DNA from: CAIMFV01 sp040757715
Lineage (GTDB): Bacteria; Pseudomonadota; Alphaproteobacteria; Caulobacterales; Caulobacteraceae
Reading direction: 5' to 3'
Assembly: GCA_040757715.1 (NCBI GenBank)
Contig: JBFLWS010000013.1
Span: forward strand, 1-64,000
DNA length: 64,000 nucleotides
The notes beneath the pieces are model-generated. The model was not told the DNA's origin, did no database searches, and saw only the letters and a list, made by a program, of their open reading frames with translations. The translations under genes were made by a program, and so were the position numbers. Positions 48,171-55,987 of this stretch are shown here, in pieces. Each line of letters opens with the position of its first letter. The stretch's first letter is position 1.

Positions 48171-48214
48171 CGTTTTTAGACCGAAAACCGGCTCCCACTT
48201 TTCGTAAAGCGCTC
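48169..48214. repeat. Palindromic repeat R3 (inverted orientation)
   Basis: CGAAAACCGGCTCCCACTTTTCG is the reverse complement of the R1/R2 core; arms AGCG...CGCT are only partly paired. It begins in the dmeF stop codon and ends in the 3' end of the convergent deacetylase gene. Confidence 0.7.
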
Positions 48215-49014
48215 TACGGCTTCGGGCTTGGGTGGGCCTTGGCCCAGTCCAGCGCGCCTTGCAAGGTGGTCACCCAGACCTCGCTGCGGTGGGCGGCGAG
48301 CCAGGCGATCAGCTCGCGATGTGCGGAGTCCGACACCTGCAGATAGTCGCCGCCGACGCCGTGGAACAGATAGACCGCCATGCCGCCGCCGGCTGCCGCC
48401 TCCTTGGCGAAATCGATCAACTGCGCGCCAGCGACCTCTTCAGGGAAGCCGCGCGAGGGCACGTGCATCGGATCGATCCGGCCGACGTCGGCGCGCAGGT
48501 CGTCGGGCGAGGTCCACACCCCGCGCGCATAGGTCACCAGCTTCGCGGCCCGGAGCGCCTCCAGATAGTCGACGCCGCCGGCCAGGGTCTGGCCGCAGGG
48601 CGAGGCGAACCCGTGGGTCGGCTTGCCGTCCAGCGCGGTCAGCAGGACGTTCTCCAGCTCGATCTCCTTTAGCATGTTCGCCGTCGTATAGGCCTCGGAC
48701 GTGTAGCGGCGATCGGTGGAGAAGTTGGAGGCGGGGCAGGGGTGATAGAGGGTGTGGTTGGCGAGCTCATGGCCCTCCGCGGCTGCGGCGCGCCAGCGGG
48801 GAATGTCCGCCAGCTTCACCCCGGCGCCAGCGAGGAAGAAGGTCGCTTTGAACCCGGCCGCGTCCAGCGCCGGCACGGCGTGGTCGAGCTGGGAGTCCAG
48901 TGTATCGTCGTAGGTCAGCACCACCGCCGCCTTGGCTCCGCCCGGCCATTGCGTCGCCGATGCGGCTGACACGCCGCAGACCAGGCTCAGCGCCAGCGCC
49001 AGAAACGTCTTCAT
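48214..49014 (-). CDS. Exported polysaccharide deacetylase (CE4/NodB-like)
   Basis: 266 aa with a signal peptide (LALALSLVCGVSAASA). The NodB domain has TYDD at 34-37 (catalytic base D36 and metal D37) and the metal histidines H87 and H91 in NHTLYHPC. It removes N- or O-acetyl groups from chitin-, peptidoglycan- or xylan-type polymers. Start ATG 49014, with GGGGAGA 6 nt upstream, is better than 49020 or the frame to 49320. Divergent from the second CBM-like gene, with a shared operator region. Confidence 0.88.
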   Translation of the reverse strand: MKTFLALALSLVCGVSAASATQWPGGAKAAVVLTYDDTLDSQLDHAVPALDAAGFKATFFLAGAGVKLADIPRWRAAAAEGHELANHTLYHPCPASNFSTDRRYTSEAYTTANMLKEIELENVLLTALDGKPTHGFASPCGQTLAGGVDYLEALRAAKLVTYARGVWTSPDDLRADVGRIDPMHVPSRGFPEEVAGAQLIDFAKEAAAGGGMAVYLFHGVGGDYLQVSDSAHRELIAWLAAHRSEVWVTTLQGALDWAKAHPSPKP

Positions 49015-49094
49015 GATCATTCTCCCCACGCGGCGTCTGAAGCGCCGTCCTCGCGCCGCCCTGGTCCCGCAGGCCGGCGGACGCGACGTTGCGT

Positions 49095-49117
49095 TTTGTA
49101 TGTATTGTATTACAAAT
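49095..49117. promoter_or_regulatory. Operator candidate between deacetylase and CBM-like genes
   Basis: TTTGTA-N10-TACAAA, with the inner odd palindrome TTGTA-T-TACAA at 49105-49115. It lies in the AT-rich centre of the 174-nt divergent spacer, so one regulator could control both genes. TTACAAAT is shared with the GH95 promoter at 31928. Confidence 0.5.
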
Positions 49118-49188
49118 GCAATCGGATCGTGCTGAAAATCTTCGCCGCGCGATCCACCTCGAAGAATGTGGTAGGGAACGGAAACTCC

Positions 49189-49689
49189 ATGAATATCTCT
49201 CGTCGTGGCGCCTTGGTCGCATTCGCTGGCGCGTGCGCATCGATCTCTTCTGTGGCGCGAGCGCAAACGTCGTCCGGTCCGCACGTCATTTTTGACGGTC
49301 AGTTGAGAAACGGATGGCAAAACAACAGCTGGGCGAAAGTCGATTTGGGCTCGAGCTTCGGCGGTGCGCCGGCCATCCAGGTCGAGGGCGCCGCTTGGTC
49401 GGCGCTACAGTTTCATCACGCCGACTTCTCCACCAAGGGTTTCAGCAAGGTGGTGGTGAAAATCAATGGCGGAAAGACCGGCGGGCAAAAGCTCGCACTG
49501 ATCGCCTCAACGGATAAAAAGCCTTTTGCCCCGAATAAGACGCTTCCCGAGCTCGTGGCGAATCAGTGGCAGACCTTCGAAGTGGATATTTCCGCAATCG
49601 GCGTTGTGGACACGACGATTGAGAATTTGTCGCTGCAAGCGCTGCAAGACACTCAGCCCTATTACGTCGCCAGCATCGTGCTCGTCTGA
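49189..49689 (+). CDS. TAT-exported CBM-like beta-sandwich protein (paralog 2)
   Basis: 166 aa, clear paralog of the protein at 35317-35820: same twin-arginine leader (ISRRGALVAFAGACAS), same first strand (IFDGQLRNGWQNNSWAKVDL), same ALQFHHADFSTKGFSKVVVK and GGQK region, same PYYV end. About half of residues match by eye. Single domain, no catalytic residues evident; carbohydrate binding is inferred. Divergent from a polysaccharide deacetylase. Codon and base use is slightly more AT-rich than the core genes. Confidence 0.75.
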   Translation: MNISRRGALVAFAGACASISSVARAQTSSGPHVIFDGQLRNGWQNNSWAKVDLGSSFGGAPAIQVEGAAWSALQFHHADFSTKGFSKVVVKINGGKTGGQKLALIASTDKKPFAPNKTLPELVANQWQTFEVDISAIGVVDTTIENLSLQALQDTQPYYVASIVLV

Positions 49690-49707
49690 GCCTGTAAAGT
49701 TAGGGGC

Positions 49708-49833
49708 GCCTCGCCGGCGGGGCTGGGGCTGATGGGCGTCGTCCGGTCGGTGATCTGGGCGAGCCTCCTCTCCGCCGGGCTGCTGGCGGGGCGCCTCGGC
49801 TGGCTGTCGATGAAGGGGGGCGCGCGGCGCTAA
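49708..49833 (+). pseudogene. Duplicated 3' end of the MATE transporter gene
   Basis: Reads ASPAGLGLMGVVRSVIWASL, then LSAGLLAGRLGWLSMKGGAR and R-stop, and aligns with the last 37 codons of the MATE gene at 46420-46531, about 88% identical at DNA level by eye. No start or helices 1-11. It marks the right side of the module inserted (or duplicated) after the MATE gene. Confidence 0.8.
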
Positions 49834-49847
49834 TCAGCCCCCCCCCC

Positions 49848-50756
49848 TCACACCCCCAATATCCAGCCCTCTTCGCGTTCGACCTTCTCGACGCTCGCCT
49901 CAGCCGCGCCGGCGGGGGCGGCGAAGGCCTGGCCGAGGCGCCCTTGCTCGTCCAGCTTAGCGAAGTGTTCGCACAGGGTGCGCACCTGGGCCTTGTCAGG
50001 GATTTCGCCGGGCTCGGCCTTGGCCGGGATCAGCGAGGGATAGATCTCGGCCACCACCACTTCGCGGCCGTCGAGGTCAGCGGGGGCGATAGCTTTCCAG
50101 CCGGTCTGGAACGGCCAGACCACGGCCTTGTCGCCCATGAACTCCAGGAAGCGGCGCACGGCGGGCACGCCCACCATCACCTGACCGCCGACGCTGCCGG
50201 CGCCCATCATCTGCCACACCGGCTTGGGGGCCGACTTGCCGAGGCCTTGCGCGGCCTCCTCGGTGAGGCGCAGCACGGGAGGCACATCTGCGCCATGCTC
50301 GGCAGGCTTGGTGGTGGAGAGCCAGCGCTGGGCGTCCTTGGGCGGCGAGCCCCAGAAGGGCCGCGCCTCGTCGGTCATCAGCCGGTTCATCTTGGCCGCC
50401 ACGGCGAAGCGGTTGTTGGTGTTGTCGGCCTTGTCCACCACGTTGGCGGCGAGGAATGCCCACAGGGCCGACCAGTCATGGCTCTTCAGCTTCAGCGCCT
50501 CGGCGGTGCCGGCGGGGAAGCCGAGATTGAAGTCAAAGCCGATCAGGGCCTTGTCGTTGCGACGGCGCAGATCGGCGATGATCTCCTTCAGCTGCGCCTC
50601 GGCCGCCGCGCGGGTGGGCGGGTTGAAGGCCTCGAAGCTGGGGCGGAAGCGGATGTCGCGCTTGATCACCCCGATCCACACCGAATCCTTGCCCGTTTTC
50701 GGCGCGGCGGCGGAGCTCCAGTCCACCATCACATAGGCGTTGAACAGGCGCGACAT
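49848..50756 (-). CDS. DUF429-like protein, unknown function
   Basis: 302 aa. Motifs fit an RNase H-like DUF429 fold: an N-terminal MVDWSSA strand with Asp, IGFDFNLGFP with a second Asp near residue 75, and VAEIYPSLIP near 240. No enzymatic role is proven for the family. The start follows a plain AGAAGCC context; no operon partner is close (120 nt to the next gene on this strand). Confidence in the fold is moderate. Confidence 0.65.
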   Translation of the reverse strand: MSRLFNAYVMVDWSSAAAPKTGKDSVWIGVIKRDIRFRPSFEAFNPPTRAAAEAQLKEIIADLRRRNDKALIGFDFNLGFPAGTAEALKLKSHDWSALWAFLAANVVDKADNTNNRFAVAAKMNRLMTDEARPFWGSPPKDAQRWLSTTKPAEHGADVPPVLRLTEEAAQGLGKSAPKPVWQMMGAGSVGGQVMVGVPAVRRFLEFMGDKAVVWPFQTGWKAIAPADLDGREVVVAEIYPSLIPAKAEPGEIPDKAQVRTLCEHFAKLDEQGRLGQAFAAPAGAAEASVEKVEREEGWILGV

Positions 50757-50876
50757 GGCTTCTAGCGGCTCCAGGCAGGGAGGGGCGGGGGCGCGCCTTC
50801 ATAAGCACCCCCGCGCGCTTGGCAAGCAAGATCGACCGGGCCAAGCCAGATCGGATGAAAACCGTCTCTGCGGGGT

Positions 50877-51878
50877 TTAGTTCAGCTTCACCAGCATCTT
50901 GCCGATGTTCTCGCCGGTGAACAGTTTGAGGAAGGCGGCGGGGGCCTGCTCGATGCCGTGGTCCACCGACTCGCGCCACTTGATCTTGCCAGCGCCGATC
51001 CAGCCCGACATGTCGGCGATGAAGGTCGGCAACTCGCCAAAGTGATCCGAGACGATGAAGCCTTCCAGGCGCAGGCGCTTGCCCACCACGGCGATGATGT
51101 TGGAAGGGCCGGGCTGGGGCGCGGTGTCGTTATATTGCGAGATCATGCCGCAGAAGGCGAAGCGGGCGAAGGGACGCGCCGCATTGATGGCCGCTTCCAG
51201 ATGCGCGCCGCCCACGTTCTCGAAATAGACGTCGATGCCCTTGGGCGCGGCCTTGGCGAGGGCGGCGGTGAGGTCCTGCTCGGCCTTGTAGTCGATGACG
51301 TGGTCGCAGCCGATCTCCTTCAGGAAGGCGACCTTGTCCGCCCCGCCGGCCGAGCCGATCACCGTGGCGCCCTTCAGCTTGGCGATCTGGCAGACGATCT
51401 GGCCCACCGCGCCGGCCGCGGCCGAGACGAACACCACATCCCCCGCCTTGCAGCCGGCGATCTTCAAAAGGCCCACATAGGCGGTGAGGCCCGGCATGCC
51501 GGCGACGCCGAGGAAGGCCTGCGGCGGCAGGCCGTGGGTCTCGATCTTCTGCAGATAGCCGGCCGGGGCGTTGAACAGCTCGCGCCAGCCCAGCATGGAG
51601 TTCACCAGGTCGCCGACCTTGAAGCCCGGGTCGTTGGAGGCGATGACCTCGCCCACCGCGCCGCCTTCCAGCGCCTTGCCGATCTGGAACGGCGGCACAT
51701 AGCTTTCGCGGTCGTACATGCGGCCCCGCATATAGGGGTCCACTGACATGTAGAGGTTCTTCACCTGCACTTCGCCGGGACCGGGGGCGCCGACCTCCAC
51801 CGTGGCGAGCTCGAAGTCGCTGAGCTTGGGCATGCCGACGGGGCGGCTCTTCAGCCGGATTTCGCGCGAAGTCGTCAT
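50877..51878 (-). CDS. NADP-dependent oxidoreductase (MDR, leukotriene B4 dehydrogenase/CurA type)
   Basis: 333 aa zinc-free medium-chain reductase. Conserved: NLYMSVDPYMRGRM, GMPGLTAYVGLL, the NADP loop VSAAAGAVGQIVCQIAKLKG, and YFENVGGAHLEAAI. Reduces alkenals or enones at the 2-position. The start ATG 51878 has GGAGGAA 6 nt upstream; the frame to 52529 is antisense to the next gene. Divergent from a Gfo/Idh/MocA gene. Confidence 0.92.
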   Translation of the reverse strand: MTTSREIRLKSRPVGMPKLSDFELATVEVGAPGPGEVQVKNLYMSVDPYMRGRMYDRESYVPPFQIGKALEGGAVGEVIASNDPGFKVGDLVNSMLGWRELFNAPAGYLQKIETHGLPPQAFLGVAGMPGLTAYVGLLKIAGCKAGDVVFVSAAAGAVGQIVCQIAKLKGATVIGSAGGADKVAFLKEIGCDHVIDYKAEQDLTAALAKAAPKGIDVYFENVGGAHLEAAINAARPFARFAFCGMISQYNDTAPQPGPSNIIAVVGKRLRLEGFIVSDHFGELPTFIADMSGWIGAGKIKWRESVDHGIEQAPAAFLKLFTGENIGKMLVKLN

Positions 51879-52034
51879 TGTGGGTTCCTCCCGATTATGC
51901 GTCATCCAAGAGTAGGGATGCGACCAGACGGGAACAACCACCGAAGATCGCATTCCTATATCGCTTTCAGCTTGCGATTCCGGCCGCGGCGCAGGATGGA
52001 AGGGGCGGGGGACGTTTTCCAGTTGCGAGGGGTC

Positions 52035-52931
52035 ATGGGCGAGTTGAAGGCCGGCGTCGCGGGCGCGGGCGTGTTCGGCGGTTTCCACGCCAAGAAATAT
52101 GCGAGCCTCGAAGGGGTGCGCCTCGCCCGAGTGTTCGACGTGGACCTCGACCGCGCCAAGGCCCTGGCCGAGCCCCTGGGCGCCGAGGCGGTGGATGATC
52201 TCGATACCTTCGTCGCCGGCCTCGACGTGGTGACGGTGGCGAGCCCTGGATTCACCCATGCCGAGATCGCCGCCAGGGCGCTCAGCGTCGGGGCTTCGGT
52301 CTATGTTGAAAAGCCGCTGGCGGTGACCGTGGACGACGCCGAGACGCTGGTGGCCCTGGCGGCGGCGCAGAACCGGGTGCTGGCCTGCGGGCATCAGGAG
52401 CGGGTGGTGTTCGAGGCCATGGGCCTGACCACCCTGCCCAAGGCCCCGCTGCGCCTCAGCGCCCTGCGTCGCGGCACCCCCAACACGCGCAATCGCGACA
52501 TTTCCTGCGTGCTCGATCTGATGATCCACGACCTCGACCTCGCCCTCATCCTCATGGGCGAGGAGGCTATCGCCGTGGAGGCCGAAGGCGAATTCGACGC
52601 CGTGCGCGCCGAGGTCACCTTCGCCAATGGGGCCACCGCGAGCTTCGAGGCGAGCCGCATCGCGGAGGCCCGCGAGCGGCGCTTCGAGGCGGTGTTCGAC
52701 GAGGGCCAGGTGGCCATCGACTTCCTCGCCCCGTCGTTCGAGAACACCACCCCCTTCGCTCTAAACCCGAACTTCGCCGACAGCCCGGCGGCCAAGGACC
52801 CGCTGGGCGTCAGCGTCACGCGCTTCCTCGCCGCCGTGCGTGGCGAAGACGTGCGCCCCATCGCCAGCGGCCTCGATGGCGAGCGGGCCCTCGACCTCGC
52901 CCTCGCGGTGGAGCACGCCGCGGGGCTATGA
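52035..52931 (+). CDS. Gfo/Idh/MocA family oxidoreductase
   Basis: 298 aa. N-terminal Rossmann fold GVAGAGVFGGFHAKKY, the catalytic-lysine motif YVEKPLAV near residues 95-102, then the alpha/beta domain with HDLDLALILMGEEA. NAD(P)-dependent dehydrogenase acting on a sugar or inositol derivative; substrate unknown. ATG 52035 is preferred over upstream frames because the fold begins right after it. It overlaps the convergent PixA-family gene by 6 nt. Confidence 0.88.
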   Translation: MGELKAGVAGAGVFGGFHAKKYASLEGVRLARVFDVDLDRAKALAEPLGAEAVDDLDTFVAGLDVVTVASPGFTHAEIAARALSVGASVYVEKPLAVTVDDAETLVALAAAQNRVLACGHQERVVFEAMGLTTLPKAPLRLSALRRGTPNTRNRDISCVLDLMIHDLDLALILMGEEAIAVEAEGEFDAVRAEVTFANGATASFEASRIAEARERRFEAVFDEGQVAIDFLAPSFENTTPFALNPNFADSPAAKDPLGVSVTRFLAAVRGEDVRPIASGLDGERALDLALAVEHAAGL

Positions 52932-53456
52932 GGGCGCCGCCGCCTCGGCTGCCTCCAGCACCAGCGGGGCGTCCCAATAGACATGACCCAGCGTGGTCAG
53001 CGCCGACTTGCGCCGCTGCACCACGCAAAAGCCAAGGCGCAGGGTCAGGGCCCCAAAGCCGGTGACCGGCGTCTCTAAGTGGTAGTCGAATTGCGGCTGC
53101 GCCACGTAGTCCACCGGGTTCGCAGGGTCGGGAATGGGCAGGAGGATTTCCTCCGTCTCGGCGCTGGCCGGCCCGAGGGCCCGTGCGCCATGACGACGCG
53201 CCGCCGAATAGAGGATGGCGCTGTAGTCGGCAGACCCGGCTTGGGCGCGGCTGCGCCAGACGAGGTGATCGCCGAGGTCGACATCCAGGATCAGGCGGCG
53301 GCGGGTCGCCAGCAGGACCCCGGCCCGGCCAGCGACGAGACAGACGCTGTCGTGCACCGCCTCGCTGGGGCGCTCGGGGTTCGGGCTCAGCGCGCGACCG
53401 TCGGCGAGGATGGCGATGACGTCGAGCATGGCCAAAAGGTTGTGGTCGCGACTCAT
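52926..53456 (-). CDS. PixA/AidA-family inclusion body protein (copy 2)
   Basis: 176 aa. Family pattern: LLAMLDVIAILADGRALSPN at the start, the DLGDHLVWRSRAQ strand, YSAILYSAARRHG, PIPDPANPVDY and the terminal LGHVYWDAPL. PixA of Xenorhabdus forms crystalline inclusions and AidA of Burkholderia is a quorum-regulated host-interaction protein. It lies 77 nt downstream of a second family member, so the pair is probably co-transcribed. No signal peptide. Confidence 0.82.
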   Translation of the reverse strand: MSRDHNLLAMLDVIAILADGRALSPNPERPSEAVHDSVCLVAGRAGVLLATRRRLILDVDLGDHLVWRSRAQAGSADYSAILYSAARRHGARALGPASAETEEILLPIPDPANPVDYVAQPQFDYHLETPVTGFGALTLRLGFCVVQRRKSALTTLGHVYWDAPLVLEAAEAAAPS

Positions 53457-53533
53457 CGGAGTCTCCCAAGTCCGTGGCGCGATTGGCGCGAAACACGGCG
53501 CCCGCTGTTCGAGGGGCGGGCGCCGCCTCGGGC

Positions 53534-54043
53534 TTAGCTCGCCGTCAAGGTTGGATCCCAGTAGTAATATCCGAGGGTCTTCAGGGTGGAGTGATTGCGC
53601 TCGACGATGTAAAACCAGACTTGGTAACCCTCGGTTCCGTTGGTGTTGACGATGGCGTTGATGAAATAATCAAATTGCGACGTCGGCGTGTACTGAACAG
53701 GGTTGGCTGCATTAGGAATCGGCACGGTCGGGCTGGCGGTGATCGGCTGAATAGGGCCGGTGACCTGCGTCCCTGAAAACTTCACGATGTTGTAGATGAC
53801 GGCGCTCTGATCCGAATTGCCGGACAGGGAATCGGCGCGCCAGCGGATCACGTCGCCCACGCTGGCCGACACGTTGAGGTCGGCGGTGGCCTGGCCGCTG
53901 ATCACATCCGAGCTCTGGGCGATCATGTAGGCGTCGGCGTGCTGGATGCCAGTGGGGCTTTGTGAGTTCTGGCTGGGCTTCGGATATTTCCCGACGATGG
54001 TAGCGGTGTCGAAGACGATGTCGATATCGATGATCTTGTTCAT
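53534..54043 (-). CDS. PixA/AidA-family inclusion body protein (copy 1)
   Basis: 169 aa. It shows the canonical AidA layout: KIIDIDIVFDTATIVGKYPK at the N-terminus, DAYMIAQSSDVISGQATADL, VGDVIRWRADSLSGNSDQSA, PIPNAANPVQYTPTSQFDYF and LGYYYWDPTL at the end. Lower GC than copy 2 and the neighbours. It has its own AT-rich upstream region with a CCCGT-ATA-ACGGG palindrome. The inclusion-forming role is known for PixA only; here it is a homology-based guess. Confidence 0.88.
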   Translation of the reverse strand: MNKIIDIDIVFDTATIVGKYPKPSQNSQSPTGIQHADAYMIAQSSDVISGQATADLNVSASVGDVIRWRADSLSGNSDQSAVIYNIVKFSGTQVTGPIQPITASPTVPIPNAANPVQYTPTSQFDYFINAIVNTNGTEGYQVWFYIVERNHSTLKTLGYYYWDPTLTAS

Positions 54044-54082
54044 GAGGCTGATTCCCGTTTTAGGGTTGTTGTCCAGGGTATT

Positions 54083-54095
54083 CCCGTATAACGGG
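54083..54095. promoter_or_regulatory. Palindrome upstream of the PixA/AidA pair
   Basis: CCCGT-ATA-ACGGG, 40 nt upstream of the copy-1 start. It lies within wider arms TATTCCC (54079-54085) and GGGAATA (54108-54114). The minus-strand promoter probably lies just beyond (AT-rich 54115-54175). No lux-box-like sequence is seen. Confidence 0.4.
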
Positions 54096-54296
54096 CGCTC
54101 CCATCGTGGGAATATGCAACTGATAAGGGTGTCTCAACTATATTTAACCTATAGCGAGAATATATTGTTTGGATTGAGGATTTCAGGGGCGGCCTATTCG
54201 GGCCCATGCGTGGTGCAGACGCTGGGCGGGCCGGACCAAGGATAGGGCGTGGATATTCCACCGGATTTTCGTCCCCGCGCCCTTCGCCGCCTTGCC

Positions 54297-54320
54297 TTGA
54301 CGGGCGCTCGCTGCTAGATG
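54297..54320 (+). promoter_or_regulatory. Promoter candidate for tRNA-Trp/secE
   Basis: TTGACGG and GCTAGATG, matching most of the Caulobacter housekeeping consensus TTGACGS / GCTANAWC, though the spacer is one base short of its usual range. It starts 64-87 nt before tRNA-Trp. The remaining bases between 54120 and 54290 show no gene. Confidence 0.5.
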
Positions 54321-54383
54321 GCGCGGCTCGGCGATGCGCATGCGCCGGTCGGTTCGCCGTCCGGCGCGTTCTGTATTGCTCGG

Positions 54384-54459
54384 AGGAGTGTAGCTCAGCT
54401 GGTAGAGCATCGGTCTCCAAAACCGAGGGCCGGGGGTTCGAGTCCCTCCACTCCTGCCA
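54384..54459 (+). tRNA. tRNA-Trp (CCA)
   Basis: 76-nt cloverleaf: acceptor AGGAGTG/CACTCCT, D-arm with AGCTCAGCTGGTAGAGC, anticodon CCA at 54417-54419, encoded CCA end at 54457-54459. Followed by secE-nusG, the conserved bacterial order. Confidence 0.97.
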
Positions 54460-54555
54460 TTTCTTTCGTCGGGGCGGCGCGATCATCGTCGACGCCCCAT
54501 ATGAGGGACGAAGCCGGCTTAGCCGGTCCGTTCCAGGATGTGAGTGAGCCGCTCC

Positions 54556-54876
54556 ATGGCTAAGGATCAGGGCGCCGACGCGCCCACTAAGCGCCGGCCC
54601 GTCAAGGCCGCCAAGCCTACCGTCCCCGCGCGCACGCCCGCGGCGAGCCCGGCTGCGCCTGTGGCCAAGGCTGAGCCCAAGCCCAAGACGAGCCCGCAGC
54701 AGTTCTTCCGGGAAGTGCGCGCCGAAGCCCGCAAGATCACCTGGACCTCCTGGAAGGAGACCTGGATCACCTCGGTGATGGTGTTCATCATGGTGGCCCT
54801 CACTTCGGTGTTTTTCCTTCTGGTGGACGGCTCCCTGTCCTTTCTGATGCAGCAGCTGCTGCAGTTCGCGAAATAA
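54556..54876 (+). CDS. secE: Preprotein translocase subunit SecE
   Basis: 106 aa. Small clamp subunit of the SecYEG channel. An Ala/Pro/Lys-rich N-terminus (residues 1-55) precedes the conserved amphipathic segment FFREVRAEARKITWTSWKET and one membrane helix (SVMVFIMVALTSVFFLLVD). ATG 54556 is chosen; a GTG at 54544 would add 4 residues. Followed by nusG after 13 nt. Confidence 0.95.
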   Translation: MAKDQGADAPTKRRPVKAAKPTVPARTPAASPAAPVAKAEPKPKTSPQQFFREVRAEARKITWTSWKETWITSVMVFIMVALTSVFFLLVDGSLSFLMQQLLQFAK

Positions 54877-54889
54877 GCCCGTTATTGGA

Positions 54890-55462
54890 ATGAATGCCAT
54901 GAACGCCGGCGCTGAACACAATTCGAATCCGAACCACAAGTGGTACATCGTCCACGCCTACTCGAACTTCGAGAAGAAGGTGGCCGAGGCCATTCGCGAA
55001 CAGGCCCACAACCAGGGCCTGGACGACTGCTTCTCCGAAATCCTGGTGCCCACCGAAGACGTGGTGGAAGTGCGCCGGGGCCGGAAGATCAATTCCGAGC
55101 GCAAGTTCTTCCCAGGCTATGTGCTGGTGAAGATGAACCTCACCGACGAAGCCTTCCACCTGGTGAAGAACACCCCCAAGGTCACCGGCTTCCTCGGCTC
55201 GGGCTCCAAGCCCATGCCGGTGTCGGACAAGGAAGTTCAGCGCATCGTCGGGGCCATCGAAGAGGGCGTGGAGCGGCCGAAGCCGACCATCCGCTTCGAC
55301 ATCGGCGAGAAGGTCAAGGTCACTGACGGTCCCTTCGCCTCATTTGACGGGGTGGTGGAGAGCGTCGATGAGGAGCGCACGCGCCTGCGCGTGAGCGTGT
55401 CGATCTTCGGGCGGGCGACGCCTGTGGATCTGGAGTACGGCCAGGTCGAGAAGTCGAGCTGA
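54890..55462 (+). CDS. nusG: Transcription termination/antitermination factor NusG
   Basis: 190 aa. The NGN domain (KWYIVHAYSNFEKKVAEAIR, then FFPGYVLVKM) binds RNA polymerase; the C-terminal KOW domain (IGEKVKVTDGPFASFDGVVE) binds Rho or S10. The start may be ATG 54890 or the next in-frame ATG at 54899; both precede the conserved region. Between secE and rplK, as usual. Confidence 0.96.
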   Translation: MNAMNAGAEHNSNPNHKWYIVHAYSNFEKKVAEAIREQAHNQGLDDCFSEILVPTEDVVEVRRGRKINSERKFFPGYVLVKMNLTDEAFHLVKNTPKVTGFLGSGSKPMPVSDKEVQRIVGAIEEGVERPKPTIRFDIGEKVKVTDGPFASFDGVVESVDEERTRLRVSVSIFGRATPVDLEYGQVEKSS

Positions 55463-55555
55463 CCGATTTTATGGAAATCCGTGGGAGGGGACGCATCGCA
55501 ACCCCGCACCACGGCTCCTGAGGCGGGATGGTCCCGCGCTCATTGAGAGGAAAAG

Positions 55556-55984
55556 ATGGCAAAGAAGATACTCGGCTATGTGAAGCTGCAGGTGGCCGCT
55601 GGCTCTGCAACTCCCTCGCCGCCGATCGGCCCGGCCCTGGGTCAACGCGGCGTCAACATCATGGGCTTCTGCAAGGAGTTCAACGCTCGGACCGCTGAAA
55701 TGGTCAAGGGCACGCCCTTGCCGACGGTGATCACCGTCTATCAGGACAAGTCCTTCACCTTCGTCACCAAGACCCCGCCGGCCACCTTCTTCCTGAAGGA
55801 AGCGGCGGGCATCAAGTCGGGCGCCAACAAGACCGGCCGCGAAATCGTCGGCAAGGTGACCAAGGCGCAGTGCGCCGAAATCGCCCAGAAGAAGATGAAA
55901 GACCTCAACGCCAACGACATCGAAGCCGCGACCCGCATCATCATGGGTTCGGCCAGGGCCATGGGCCTGCAGGTGGTGGACTAA
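55556..55984 (+). CDS. rplK: 50S ribosomal protein L11
   Basis: 142 aa. N-terminal VKLQVAAGSATPSPPIGPAL and C-terminal RNA-binding region ending in RIIMGSARAMGLQVVD. Binds the GTPase-associated region of 23S rRNA. GAGAGG lies 6 nt before the ATG. Only 3 nt separate it from rplA, so the pair is co-transcribed and probably autoregulated by L1, as in other bacteria. Confidence 0.97.
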   Translation: MAKKILGYVKLQVAAGSATPSPPIGPALGQRGVNIMGFCKEFNARTAEMVKGTPLPTVITVYQDKSFTFVTKTPPATFFLKEAAGIKSGANKTGREIVGKVTKAQCAEIAQKKMKDLNANDIEAATRIIMGSARAMGLQVVD

Positions 55985-55987
55985 GCC

